The translations under genes and the position numbers were made by a program. From Negativibacillus massiliensis (lineage in GTDB: Bacteria; Bacillota; Clostridia; Oscillospirales; Ruminococcaceae), in assembly GCF_900148495.1 (NCBI RefSeq), contig NZ_FTRU01000007.1:434001-498000 (forward strand): DNA of 64,000 nucleotides, in the 5' to 3' direction. The notes under the pieces are model-generated. The model searched no databases and was not told where the DNA came from. It worked only from the letters and a program-made list of their open reading frames with translations. Positions within the stretch are counted from its first letter, which is position 1, and each line of letters begins with the position of its first letter. Below are positions 33,154 through 41,162 of the stretch, piece by piece.

Positions 33154-33717
33154 TTAGCATTCACAATAACACAATGCTTCTTCCTCCCGGGCACTTTCCA
33201 GGAAATCTTTCAATTTAGGAATGGCTGTTCCCCAAAGTGACAGACCAAATAACAGTATCGCTTCTTTCTTTCGGTCATAGTAGGTGCTGCGTTCCATATT
33301 CAAAACCTCCAGCATTTCTGATTCCCTGTACTTGAAGCGGTTGAGATATGCCTTTGAGATAATCTCACAGTACAGAGCGCCTTTATCTGGATATTCTCTG
33401 ATTTTCAACATAGCCATATCTACCAGTTCAATGATCCACTTTGTCTCAAATAAGCTGCGAATGCGTTCTTCAAATCGTTCTCTCGCTTCATCCGGAGCAA
33501 AGTTCTCCAGATAAATCAATGCACCATCTAAGCTGTCACCGTAAGTACAAATAAGGGTATCACATACATCATTCGCACGATCAATGGTAGACCAGCACAC
33601 CTCTCGATATATGGATAAAATCAGCTTTGCTCTTTCATACAGAACCTTCTCGTCAATGTTCTGCATCCGGCAAAGCATTCGAATACTGCTTAATACCTGT
33701 GTATTATATCTGCTCAT
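33154..33717 (-). CDS. ArpU/RinA-like phage-type regulator
   Basis: The 187-residue helical protein begins MSRYNTQVLSSIRMLCRM. The C-terminal region ESEMLEVLNMERSTYYDRKKEAILLFG (split by the SEML helix) resembles the sigma-region-4-like HTH of ArpU/RinA phage late regulators. AGGAGATTCTGA precedes the ATG. It is expressed from a divergent promoter facing the XRE/ImmA pair, so it may be the operon that is derepressed on induction and reads toward the integrase genes. Confidence 0.62.
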   Translation of the reverse strand: MSRYNTQVLSSIRMLCRMQNIDEKVLYERAKLILSIYREVCWSTIDRANDVCDTLICTYGDSLDGALIYLENFAPDEARERFEERIRSLFETKWIIELVDMAMLKIREYPDKGALYCEIISKAYLNRFKYRESEMLEVLNMERSTYYDRKKEAILLFGLSLWGTAIPKLKDFLESAREEEALCYCEC

Positions 33718-33817
33718 TCAGAATCTCCTTTCAGCCTAATCCATAAAATAAGAATTCCTTTCTAACTCCTGTCACTTGGCTAAAGGGAAACAAATACCAT
33801 GGGACAAGAATGACTAT

Positions 33818-33968
33818 AACTTCCGATATTTGATTAAAATAACAGAAGTGAAATCGGAAGTTCTTGACTTTATAAAAGTTCCGATATATAATTAAGTGGA
33901 ATTAAAACTTCTGTTATGATTCTTATTATAGCATTTTCCAGAAGTTTGTCAACAAATAATCGGAAGTT
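33818..33968. promoter_or_regulatory. Divergent promoters with six XRE operator-like sites
   Basis: A plus-strand promoter has TTGACT (33864-33869) and TATAAT (33887-33892) with a 17-base spacer. A minus-strand promoter has TTGACA (33947-33952) and TATAAT (33925-33930) with 16. Copies of AACTTCCGAT or its complement lie at 33818, 33853, 33876 and 33958, with variants AACTTCTG at 33907 and 33939. One copy lies inside each spacer, so a repressor bound there would block both promoters. Confidence 0.8.
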
Positions 33969-34003
33969 ACGAATAAATATTTTTTGAAAGGAAGGATACT
34001 ACC

Positions 34004-34453
34004 ATGACATTTGGAGAAAAAATTAAAGAAGCTCGTTTGGCTATGAACCTATCTCAAACGGAGCTTGCCCAGATGACCGGCATTTCCGAAAGATCCCTTT
34101 ACACCTATGAGCAGCTCGGAACACTCCCCAGAAAAAGCAACATCAGAAAACTTGCTGAAGCACTGCATATCTCTGTGTCCTATCTTTTGGACGAATCTGA
34201 AACGGATAGCCAGAGCCATATAGATCAGGATATGTTTATTTTAGAGGCAAAGGAAAACTTCGGTTCAAAAGGAGCAAAAGAAGCTCAGGAAGTGTTGGGT
34301 CGTGTAAATTCTCTGTTTGCCGGTGGAGAATTGGACGAGGACGCAAAAGATGTATTCTTCCAGGCGATTATGTCAGTTTATATGGACTCTAAGAAAACAG
34401 CACGGGAAAAGTACACTCCGAAGAAATACAGAAAGCATAAAGATAAAGAGTAA
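34004..34453 (+). CDS. XRE-family repressor (ImmR-like)
   Basis: The 149-residue protein has an N-terminal HTH (EARLAMNLSQTELAQMTGISERSLYTYEQ, in two helices) and a C-terminal charged region (KKYRKHKDKE). It is followed 50 bases later by an ImmA/IrrE-type protease gene. Repressor/protease pairs of this kind hold ICEBs1 and many prophages silent until the protease removes the repressor. Operator-like repeats lie directly upstream. Confidence 0.85.
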   Translation: MTFGEKIKEARLAMNLSQTELAQMTGISERSLYTYEQLGTLPRKSNIRKLAEALHISVSYLLDESETDSQSHIDQDMFILEAKENFGSKGAKEAQEVLGRVNSLFAGGELDEDAKDVFFQAIMSVYMDSKKTAREKYTPKKYRKHKDKE

Positions 34454-34504
34454 AATCCTCAAGCACAGAATATGTTTTCTGTGTGCGATTCGGAGGTGAA
34501 GCAA

Positions 34505-35059
34505 ATGAAAACGGCAGAGCATATCATTGAAACTGTCGATAAGCTTGTGCGAAAATATCACACCAGAGACCCTTACGAGCTATGTCAGCTGTTAGGTATC
34601 AAAATCCACTATTACGATTTACAGAAGAAATTGAAGGGCTTCTTCTATTACCAGTCCAGACAAAAGAATATCGTGATAGATCACAATGTGAACGGTATCC
34701 TGGAGCGTATATTAGTCGCACATGAATTAGGACACGCTGTCCTGCATACAAAAATCGCTATGATGCACGGCTTTCAAGAAATGGAAGTTTTTGATGATAG
34801 ATCAATCGAAGAAAATGAAGCAAACTTCTTTGCGGCGGAGCTTCTGTTAGAAGATGGGAAAGTCCTGGAATGCCTTTCGGAACACACATTTTTTGAAACG
34901 GCTAAAATGCTCTATGTACCGGCAGCATTATTAGACTACAAATTCAGCCTGCTCCACGAAAAAGGAGAGCTGGTAAATTCGATGTATATTCGTAAAGCAG
35001 ATTTCCTGAAAGAAGATCTTCATGCCTACGATAACGACATTGGTTATGGCGATATATGA
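34505..35059 (+). CDS. ImmA/IrrE-family zinc metallopeptidase
   Basis: The 184-residue protein has the HExxH motif in VAHELGHAVLHTK (about residues 77-89) and NEANFFAAELL providing the third glutamate ligand. FYYQSRQKNIVIDHN is the family lead-in. ATG 34505 follows CGGAGGTGAAGCAA; an earlier start in the frame has no site. Probably cleaves the upstream XRE repressor on stress, releasing the divergent operon. Confidence 0.9.
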   Translation: MKTAEHIIETVDKLVRKYHTRDPYELCQLLGIKIHYYDLQKKLKGFFYYQSRQKNIVIDHNVNGILERILVAHELGHAVLHTKIAMMHGFQEMEVFDDRSIEENEANFFAAELLLEDGKVLECLSEHTFFETAKMLYVPAALLDYKFSLLHEKGELVNSMYIRKADFLKEDLHAYDNDIGYGDI

Positions 35060-35082
35060 ATATCTATTTTTATATCTTTACA

Positions 35083-35134
35083 GAAAAAGTCCACCAGTAC
35101 GATGCGTAGTGCATCATGACTGGTGGACTTTTTG
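35083..35134 (+). terminator. Strong terminator after immA-like gene
   Basis: Arms AAAAGTCCACCAGT and ACTGGTGGACTTTT (14 bases, perfect) with GATGC/GCATC inside the loop, followed by TTTTTGC. Works in both directions. Confidence 0.85.
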
Positions 35135-35221
35135 CTTCTTAAAGAATCAGTATATTGTGCTGCAAAAAAGAACCCCATAGCAGTTCACTCTGTACCGTCA
35201 ATGGGCTTCTTTTTCATTATA

Positions 35222-35599
35222 TCAATCAAGCTCCGCTTTTTTTATCATCTCTTGCTGGTCAATCAAGACATCAATCAACTTTCCTACGGTTATCAATGTT
35301 GTTACATTACACTTTTTCAGTTTTGCAGCAATCTCATTATCAATGATGCTGTCGCATTTTGCATATGGGGTATCCAGTAAAAAATAGTCAAAGTTCTTTT
35401 CCAAGACGAATGCCAGTTTTAGAAGCATTGCCAAAGAAACTTTCGTCTGTCCAACTTCAACATGGCTCATATGATTGTTCGAGCAACCAACCAACGCACC
35501 CAAATCAGCCTGACTATAACCCTTTTCCAGTCGGGCAGCTCTAATGCGCTGACCAATCTTAACGTAATCAATTTCCGGTTGCGTTTCAATCACCTCCAT
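35222..35599 (-). CDS. XRE-family regulator
   Basis: The 125-residue protein has an HTH (RAARLEKGYSQADLGALVGCSNNHMSHVE, in two helices) followed by TKVSLAMLLKLAFVLEKNFDYFL. The terminal half (KKCNVTTLITVGKLIDVLI) is helical. ATG 35599 is a conservative start; ribosome-binding support is weak, and ATG 35623 is an alternative. It points away from the invertible-looking integrase cassette and may regulate it. Confidence 0.8.
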   Translation of the reverse strand: MEVIETQPEIDYVKIGQRIRAARLEKGYSQADLGALVGCSNNHMSHVEVGQTKVSLAMLLKLAFVLEKNFDYFLLDTPYAKCDSIIDNEIAAKLKKCNVTTLITVGKLIDVLIDQQEMIKKAELD

Positions 35600-35729
35600 G
35601 CTGTGTATGATTCTGCTATACATTATAAAATGTACCAAAAATCTCAACAACCAACATCGGGTGCAAGTTGCATTTATAAATGCAATATGATAAAATTTTA
35701 TAGGCAGATTGCATTAAATGATAGAATGA

Positions 35730-35772
35730 AAAGAACCCCAAGACGACAATATGAGCTATCTTGAGGTTCTTT
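35730..35772. terminator. Bidirectional terminator left of the integrase cassette
   Basis: AAAGAACCCCAAGA and TCTTGAGGTTCTTT (one mismatch) form the stem, with T-rich flanks on the plus strand. It ends twelve bases before the left 25-bp inverted repeat, insulating the cassette. Confidence 0.7.
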
Positions 35773-35783
35773 AAAATAAAAAA

Positions 35784-35808
35784 TTCGTAGAGTACATTAC
35801 TCCACGAA
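35784..35808 (+). repeat. Left 25-bp inverted repeat (recombination-site-like)
   Basis: The 25 bases are an exact reverse complement of 37170-37194. Internally, the arms TTCGTAGAGTA and TACTCCACGAA surround CAT, forming a near-palindrome with one mismatch per arm. This is the form of a tyrosine-recombinase core site. It lies about 170 bases before the integrase gene. Confidence 0.88.
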
Positions 35809-35981
35809 TCGCATTCTTCTCTGTTTTTTTTAGTTTATATCTTTATTTTACAAATTGTCGCACTGTTTGTCAATATGTTAGGGACATAAAACACGAGGTT
35901 TTGCACAAAAATCCATCTTAGAAAGTTCCAAAGTCACAATTTGCCGTCAGAATTATAGTCATATTGAAGGAGGTGTACCTT

Positions 35982-37118
35982 ATGGCACGAAAAGGAGAAA
36001 ATATTTACAAAAGGAAAGACGGCAGATGGGAAGGAAGATACATTAAGTCCCGATCTTCTACAGGCAAAGCCAATTACGGTTATGTTTATGCAAAGTCATA
36101 TCGAGAAGTCAAGGCAAAACTTATCAGTCAAAGTTCGTGCACGAGTAATTCTGTCACTGTCGATCCAGAAATTAGCTCAGATCAATTTGAACAGGTTGCT
36201 ATGGAATGGTTTCAAGCTATATGTCCTAAAGTGAAGGAATCTACAAGCAACAAATATAGGAATCTTCTCAGCTCGTATATACTTCCTGTGTTCGGAAGCA
36301 AACAATTGCGTGATATAACACACGAGTTTATTGAAACGCAGTGTAATTTTTTCCTTGTTTCTGGTGGATTAAAGGAGAATGGACTTTCCTCTAAAACTGT
36401 TTCAGATATTTTATCTCTAATTCGAAATGTCTTACAATTTGCCACCCGAAACGGGAAAGCCATTTCTTGTGACGCACGATCTATACAGATAAAACGTCAA
36501 ACGAAGGAAATGAGAGTTTTGAGTCGTGCTGAACAGGAAAAATTATGCCAATACTTGTATTCTAATCTTGATTCCTGCAATATTGGTATATTAGTATGTT
36601 TATTCACTGGTCTCAGAGTAGGTGAAATTTGTGCGTTACGATGGGAAGATGTTTCATTCTCAGATTACACAATCCACGTGCATCAAACGCTCCAGAGAAT
36701 CCAAGATAGAACCAACAGTGAATACAAGACAAGGATTGTTGTTACCACACCAAAAAGTGCTTGCTCCATCCGTACTATTCCAGTACCCCATGGCTTAATG
36801 ACTATTCTTACAGCACACAAAGCTTCTTCTACTGGCTACATCCTAACCAATAGCGATCAGAATCCATTAGAACCAAGAACCATGCAAAATCATTTTAAGA
36901 AGGTATTGAAAAACAGCGGAATCACCTCCGCAAATTATCACTCGTTACGTCATACATTTGCTACAAGGTGCATAGAGCTTGGATTCGATGTAAAAAGTCT
37001 CAGCGAAATATTGGGTCATGCCAGCGTGAATATTACAATGAATCGCTATGTACACCCATCCATGGATTTAAAAAGAGAAAATATGCAACGGCTTTCTGAT
37101 TTATTAGCCGTCAAATAA
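35982..37118 (+). CDS. Tyrosine integrase/recombinase flanked by inverted sites
   Basis: The 378-residue protein starts MARKGENIYKRKDGRWEGRY, with an AP2-like arm-binding N-terminus, a core-binding domain (residues 65-165) and catalytic residues: Arg in GLRVGEICALRW, HSLRHTFATR, LGHASVNITMN and Tyr in NRYVH. The start follows AAGGAGGTG; an upstream in-frame TTG is part of that site. It is the only gene between two perfect 25-bp inverted repeats, so it could invert its own segment. A small HTH gene follows just outside the right repeat. Confidence 0.92.
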   Translation: MARKGENIYKRKDGRWEGRYIKSRSSTGKANYGYVYAKSYREVKAKLISQSSCTSNSVTVDPEISSDQFEQVAMEWFQAICPKVKESTSNKYRNLLSSYILPVFGSKQLRDITHEFIETQCNFFLVSGGLKENGLSSKTVSDILSLIRNVLQFATRNGKAISCDARSIQIKRQTKEMRVLSRAEQEKLCQYLYSNLDSCNIGILVCLFTGLRVGEICALRWEDVSFSDYTIHVHQTLQRIQDRTNSEYKTRIVVTTPKSACSIRTIPVPHGLMTILTAHKASSTGYILTNSDQNPLEPRTMQNHFKKVLKNSGITSANYHSLRHTFATRCIELGFDVKSLSEILGHASVNITMNRYVHPSMDLKRENMQRLSDLLAVK

Positions 37119-37169
37119 ATTGTCAACACCGTCAAATAATGCTGAGTTTTCAGTGTTTGGCGGTGTTTT

Positions 37170-37194
37170 TTCGTGGAGTAATGTACTCTACGAA
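37170..37194 (-). repeat. Right 25-bp inverted repeat (recombination-site-like)
   Basis: Exact reverse complement of 35784-35808, lying 51 bases after the integrase stop and 25 bases before the next gene's TTG start. Homology stops abruptly at both edges of the 25 bases. Confidence 0.88.
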
Positions 37195-37218
37195 AGAGTA
37201 TACCCAGGAGGAGATTTA

Positions 37219-37536
37219 TTGATTCAATTTGTAGGGCGAGATGCTTATAAGCAGTTTTGGAATTTTAGTAAAGATGAGAAAGAGAACTTGGCCACTCAAT
37301 TGGCGATTGAGTTACCCGCACTCAGAGGAAAAGTTGGTGCATCACAAGAAGAAATTGCTTCGGCTGTTGGTATTTCACGACAAACTTATAGTGCCTACGA
37401 AAATCGGACACGCCCAATTCCATGGAGTTTATATCTAGCACTATTGTTTTATTTTGATTACATTCCAAGTACACATTATATGATTCGCCAGCTTGAATTA
37501 TTCCCAAATGAAAGAAGTTATGGAAATAAGACTTAG
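37219..37536 (+). CDS. HTH regulator downstream of the integrase cassette
   Basis: The 105-residue protein has an HTH (GASQEEIASAVGISRQTYSAYENRTRPI, in two helices) and IQFVGRDAYKQFWNF at the start. A TTG start at 37219 is chosen for AGGAGGAGATTTA; the frame extends further but crosses the inverted repeat. In the present orientation it would be read from the integrase promoter; after inversion it would lose that promoter. Confidence 0.78.
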   Translation: MIQFVGRDAYKQFWNFSKDEKENLATQLAIELPALRGKVGASQEEIASAVGISRQTYSAYENRTRPIPWSLYLALLFYFDYIPSTHYMIRQLELFPNERSYGNKT

Positions 37537-37555
37537 AAGCAAACTTAAGAGTGTG

Positions 37556-37588
37556 TTGATAGTGCAGTATCTTAAAATTTTGTATAAT
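37556..37588 (+). promoter_or_regulatory. erm(B) promoter, without attenuator leader
   Basis: TATAAT (37583-37588) lies 55 bases before the ATG, with TTGATA at 37556-37561 (a long 21-base spacer). The regulatory leader-peptide ORF and stem-loops of inducible erm(B) are absent, and AAGAAGGAGTGATTAC leads directly to the gene. The arrangement matches the constitutive form known from pAMbeta1-type DNA. Confidence 0.72.
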
Positions 37589-37643
37589 AGGAATTGAAGT
37601 TAAATTAGATGCTAAAAATTTGTAATTAAGAAGGAGTGATTAC

Positions 37644-38381
37644 ATGAACAAAAATATAAAATATTCTCAAAACTTTTTAACGAGTGAAAAAGTACTCAAC
37701 CAAATAATAAAACAATTGAATTTAAAAGAAACCGATACCGTTTACGAAATTGGAACAGGTAAAGGGCATTTAACGACGAAACTGGCTAAAATAAGTAAAC
37801 AGGTAACGTCTATTGAATTAGACAGTCATCTATTCAACTTATCGTCAGAAAAATTAAAACTGAATACTCGTGTCACTTTAATTCACCAAGATATTCTACA
37901 GTTTCAATTCCCTAACAAACAGAGGTATAAAATTGTTGGGAGTATTCCTTACCATTTAAGCACACAAATTATTAAAAAAGTGGTTTTTGAAAGCCATGCG
38001 TCTGACATCTATCTGATTGTTGAAGAAGGATTCTACAAGCGTACCTTGGATATTCACCGAACACTAGGGTTGCTCTTGCACACTCAAGTCTCGATTCAGC
38101 AATTGCTTAAGCTGCCAGCGGAATGCTTTCATCCTAAACCAAAAGTAAACAGTGTCTTAATAAAACTTACCCGCCATACCACAGATGTTCCAGATAAATA
38201 TTGGAAGCTATATACGTACTTTGTTTCAAAATGGGTCAATCGAGAATATCGTCAACTGTTTACTAAAAATCAGTTTCATCAAGCAATGAAACACGCCAAA
38301 GTAAACAATTTAAGTACCGTTACTTATGAGCAAGTATTGTCTATTTTTAATAGTTATCTATTATTTAACGGGAGGAAATAA
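37644..38381 (+). CDS. ermB: Erm(B) 23S rRNA adenine-N6 dimethyltransferase
   Basis: The 245-residue protein starts [19 protein letters not shown] and has the SAM-binding [11 protein letters not shown], the LDSHLF acidic loop, the catalytic [11 protein letters not shown] (NxPY-type) and VNREYRQLF. It matches Erm(B) end to end as I know it and has the full family length. It dimethylates A2058 of 23S rRNA, giving resistance to macrolides, lincosamides and streptogramin B. The AT-rich composition and neighbours (topB remnant, delta-omega-epsilon-zeta) are those of Inc18 streptococcal/enterococcal plasmids, unlike the ICE backbone. Confidence 0.98.
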
Positions 38382-38385
38382 TTCT

Positions 38386-38517
38386 ATGAGTCGCTTTTGT
38401 AAATTTGGAAAGTTACACGTTACTAAAGGGAATGTAGATAAATTATTAGGTATACTACTGACAGCTTCCAAGGAGCTAAAGAGGTCCCTAGCGCCTACGG
38501 GGAATTTGTATCGATAA
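38386..38517 (+). CDS. Small ORF after erm(B)
   Basis: A 43-codon ORF beginning MSRFCKFGKLHVTKGNVDKL has GGGAGG well placed before ATG 38386. Its end runs into the inverted repeat at 38483-38549. It is commonly found directly after erm(B) in Gram-positive elements; no function is known. Confidence 0.6.
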   Translation: MSRFCKFGKLHVTKGNVDKLLGILLTASKELKRSLAPTGNLYR

Positions 38518-38549
38518 GGGGTACAAATTCCCACTAAGCGCTCGGGACC
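38483..38549. repeat. Long imperfect inverted repeat
   Basis: Arms of 28 bases (38483-38510 and 38522-38549) share GGTCCC, AGCGC and GGGAATTTGTA with their complements across an 11-base loop. It lies between the small ORF and the topB remnant, and may be a terminator, insertion scar or recombination remnant. Confidence 0.7.
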
Positions 38550-38556
38550 CCTTGTA

Positions 38557-38811
38557 GGAAAATGTCCTAAGTGTGGCAACAATATTGTATTAAAAAAATC
38601 GTTTTATGGTTGTTCAAATTATCCTGAATGTACCTTCACTTTAGCTGAACATTTTAGAAAGAAAAAACTCACCAAAACAAATGTAAAAGAATTACTAGAG
38701 GGAAAAGAAACCCTGGTAAAAGGAATCAAAACGAAAGATAGAAAGTCCTACAATGCCGTTGTAAAAATCGGAGAAAAGGGATATATTGATTTTATCTCTT
38801 TTTCAAAATAA
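38557..38811 (+). pseudogene. C-terminal fragment of plasmid topoisomerase (topB)
   Basis: The 84 residues begin GKCPKCGNNIV and contain CSNYPECTF, the zinc-ribbon pair of TopB tails, ending GYIDFISFSK. There is no start codon or catalytic domain, so this is only the 3' end of a type IA topoisomerase gene. Fragments like this follow erm(B) in Inc18-derived elements. Confidence 0.82.
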
Positions 38812-38815
38812 GCAT

Positions 38816-38842
38816 AAAAGCCCTTTAAAGAGGGCTTTTATA
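38816..38842 (+). terminator. Terminator after topB remnant
   Basis: AAAAGCCCT with AGGGCTTTT around TTAAAG, followed by TATAT; just before the omega-binding heptads. Confidence 0.75.
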
Positions 38843-38847
38843 TATTA

Positions 38848-38910
38848 ATCACAAATCACTTATCACAAATCACAAGTGATTAATCACAAATCACTTGTGA
38901 TTTGTGATTC
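38848..38910 (+). promoter_or_regulatory. Nine omega-repressor heptads (P-delta operator)
   Basis: Nine unbroken 7-base units of ATCACWW or its complement occupy 38848-38910. Orientation is mixed: four direct, one inverted, two direct, two inverted. Uninterrupted A/TATCACA/T heptads are the binding sites of omega of pSM19035. The number and position before delta match the known P-delta. Confidence 0.92.
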
Positions 38911-38955
38911 CTAATGATACAATATTACTATACAAAAAAAGAATGGGGCGTAGTT

Positions 38956-39810
38956 ATGGAGAAGGAAGAACTCAAAATACTTGAAGAATTAAGACGTATT
39001 TTAAACAGTAAAAATGAAGCGATTGTTATCTTAAACAATTATTTTAAAGGTGGTGTTGGAAAGTCAAAATTATCGACTATGTTTGCTTACTTGACAGACA
39101 AATTTAATTTAAAAGTTTTAATGATCGATAAGGACTTACAAGCAACATTGACAAAAGACTTAGCAAAAACATTTAAGGTAGAATTGCCACGTGTTAATTT
39201 TTATGAAGGACTGAAAAATGGAAACTTGGCTTCTTCTATTGTTCATTTGACTGATAATTTAGACTTGATCCCTGGCACGTTTGATTTGATGTTACTGCCA
39301 AAATTAACTCGCTCATGGACTTTTGAAAATGAAAGTAGATTGCTTGCTACTCTTTTAGCACCTTTAAAAAGTGACTATGATCTCATTATTATTGATACTG
39401 TACCAACGCCAAGCGTTTATACAAATAATGCAATCGTGGCAAGTGATTACGTTATGATCCCTTTACAAGCAGAAGAAGAAAGTACAAACAACATTCAAAA
39501 CTATATTTCCTATTTGATTGATTTACAAGAACAGTTTAACCCTGGACTAGATATGATCGGTTTTGTTCCTTATTTAGTTGATACGGACAGCGCAACGATA
39601 AAATCAAACCTGGAAGAACTGTACAAGCAACATAAAGAAGATAACTTGGTTTTCCAAAATATTATCAAGCGAAGTAATAAAGTAAGTACCTGGTCTAAAA
39701 ACGGAATTACAGAACACAAAGGCTATGACAAAAAAGTTTTATCCATGTATGAGAACGTATTTTTTGAAATGCTTGAGCGAATCATTCAATTAGAAAACGA
39801 AAAAGAATAG
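38956..39810 (+). CDS. delta: Delta protein, ParA-type partition ATPase
   Basis: The 284-residue protein starts MEKEELKILEELRRIL; KGGVGKSK is the deviant Walker A, LMIDKDLQATLT the A' region, and DLIIIDTVPTPS Walker B. Length and sequence fit delta of pSM19035/pAMbeta1. ATG 38956 is used as in pSM19035; the frame continues fourteen codons upstream. Delta with omega (ParB-like) partitions Inc18 plasmids; here it is preserved inside the ICE. Confidence 0.95.
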   Translation: MEKEELKILEELRRILNSKNEAIVILNNYFKGGVGKSKLSTMFAYLTDKFNLKVLMIDKDLQATLTKDLAKTFKVELPRVNFYEGLKNGNLASSIVHLTDNLDLIPGTFDLMLLPKLTRSWTFENESRLLATLLAPLKSDYDLIIIDTVPTPSVYTNNAIVASDYVMIPLQAEEESTNNIQNYISYLIDLQEQFNPGLDMIGFVPYLVDTDSATIKSNLEELYKQHKEDNLVFQNIIKRSNKVSTWSKNGITEHKGYDKKVLSMYENVFFEMLERIIQLENEKE

Positions 39811-39811
39811 A

Positions 39812-39860
39812 ATCACAAATCACAAGTGATTAATCACAAATCACTTGTGATTTGTGATTG
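39812..39860 (+). promoter_or_regulatory. Seven omega-repressor heptads (P-omega operator)
   Basis: Seven contiguous heptads (two direct, one inverted, two direct, two inverted) lie immediately after the delta stop and before omega, matching the seven-heptad P-omega operator of pSM19035. Omega would repress its own operon from here. Confidence 0.92.
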
Positions 39861-39901
39861 TTGATGATAAAATAAGAATAAGAAGAAATAGAAAGAAGTG
39901 A

Positions 39902-40117
39902 GTGATTGTGGGAAATTTAGGCGCACAAAAAGCAAAACGAAATGATACACCAATCAGTGCAAAAAAAGATATAATGGGAGATAAGACGGTTCGTGTTCGT
40001 GCTGACTTGCACCATATCATAAAAATCGAAACAGCAAAGAATGGCGGAAACGTAAAAGAAGTTATGGATCAAGCCTTAGAAGAATATATACGGAAATATT
40101 TACCTGACAAACTTTAA
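39902..40117 (+). CDS. omega: Omega transcriptional repressor / ParB-like
   Basis: The 71-residue ribbon-helix-helix protein reads MIVGNLGAQKAKRND at the start and KTVRVRADLHHI for the DNA-contacting strand. It is full length and begins with GTG after a GAAGTGAGT region. It should bind both heptad arrays seen here, controlling delta and its own operon as well as partition. Confidence 0.96.
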   Translation: MIVGNLGAQKAKRNDTPISAKKDIMGDKTVRVRADLHHIIKIETAKNGGNVKEVMDQALEEYIRKYLPDKL

Positions 40118-40133
40118 AAGGAGTGAAAATGAA

Positions 40134-40406
40134 ATGGCAGTTACGTATGAAAAAACATTTGAAATAGAGATCATTAACGAATTATCGGCAAGCGTTTATA
40201 ATCGAGTATTAAACTATGTTTTGAACCATGAATTAAATAAAAATGACTCTCAATTATTGGAAGTCAATTTATTAAACCAATTAAAGCTTGCAAAACGTGT
40301 AAATCTTTTTGATTATTCTTTAGAAGAATTACAAGCCGTTCATGAGTATTGGCGGTCAATGAATCGTTACTCAAAACAAGTTTTGAATAAAGAGAAAGTG
40401 GCTTAA
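40134..40406 (+). CDS. epsilon: Epsilon antitoxin
   Basis: The 90-residue three-helix protein MAVTYEKTFEIEIINEL is full length with no visible defect and would neutralise zeta. The RBS is AAAGGAGTG. Its stop is one base from the zeta start. Because zeta is broken here, epsilon is now unopposed; it may still protect against zeta from another plasmid. Confidence 0.96.
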   Translation: MAVTYEKTFEIEIINELSASVYNRVLNYVLNHELNKNDSQLLEVNLLNQLKLAKRVNLFDYSLEELQAVHEYWRSMNRYSKQVLNKEKVA

Positions 40407-40407
40407 T

Positions 40408-40563
40408 ATGGCAAATATAGTCAATTTTACTGACAAACAGTTTGAGAATCGCTTAAATGATAATTTAGAAGAATTGGTTCAAGTAAAAAAGCGGTTGAAT
40501 CGCCAACCGCTTTTTTACTTGGTGGGCAATCAGGGTCAGGGAAAACCAGTTTGCGAAGAAGAT
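40408..40563 (+). pseudogene. zeta: Zeta toxin, broken 5' part
   Basis: [20 protein letters not shown] is the normal zeta opening, but at about 40486 one G is missing from CAAGGTAAA (here CAAGTAAA). The P-loop region is therefore read out of frame and a stop appears near 40568. Similarity to zeta ends around 40560 where other DNA begins. UDP-GlcNAc kinase activity is lost. Confidence 0.9.
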
Positions 40564-40616
40564 GATTGAGCAGGCAGGAACAAAGTGATAAATTCAAATT
40601 GTGAGGGAAAATACAG

Positions 40617-41162
40617 ATGAATCAAGGAAGAATTATTGTGATTACAGGCTCACCGGGGACAGGAAAAACAACAACTGCGTCAATTGTCGCAAAGGAATCA
40701 GATATGGATAAATCAGTGCATATGCACACCGATGACTTTTTTCATTACTTAAGCAAAGGCGCAATACCACCACATTTGCCAGAATCCAACAAGCAAAATC
40801 TGGTTGTCATTGAAGCCTTTTTAGAAGCTGCAAAGCGATATGCTCGTGGCGGATATGATGTAATTGTAGATGGGATTGTCGGGCCATGGTTTTTGGAGCC
40901 ATGGAAAGCTCTTGCCCAAGAAGATTACGAGGTACACTATATTGTATTAAGAGCGAGTAAAAAAGAAACTATGAAGCGAGCTGTGGAACGCTCAAAATTA
41001 GATAGAAAAACAAATATTGAATTAGTGGAAACAATGTGGGAGCAATTTTCCGGTTTGGGGATATATGAATCAAATGTCATAGACACAACTACATTCACAA
41101 TTAAAGATACGGTTTCCGCAATAAAAGAAAGAGTTGCATGTGGGACGTCTTTACTATCTTAG
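40617..41162 (+). CDS. P-loop kinase-like ATP-binding protein inserted into zeta
   Basis: The 181-residue protein begins MNQGRIIVITGSPGTGKTTT, with Walker A GSPGTGKTT. MHTDDFFHYL is an acidic substrate/metal motif, VIVDGIVGPWFLEPW a likely Walker-B-side strand, and RAVERSKLDRKTN a lid arginine region. This resembles small-molecule kinases of the chloramphenicol-phosphotransferase or gluconate-kinase-like fold, but I cannot assign a substrate. It has its own ATG and is intact. It replaces the middle of zeta, itself a P-loop kinase. Confidence 0.78.
   Translation: MNQGRIIVITGSPGTGKTTTASIVAKESDMDKSVHMHTDDFFHYLSKGAIPPHLPESNKQNLVVIEAFLEAAKRYARGGYDVIVDGIVGPWFLEPWKALAQEDYEVHYIVLRASKKETMKRAVERSKLDRKTNIELVETMWEQFSGLGIYESNVIDTTTFTIKDTVSAIKERVACGTSLLS

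Noticed and set aside
38848..39860. CRISPR array suggested by regular ATCACAA repeats
   Set aside because: Units are contiguous heptads without spacers and flank delta and omega; they are omega-repressor operators.
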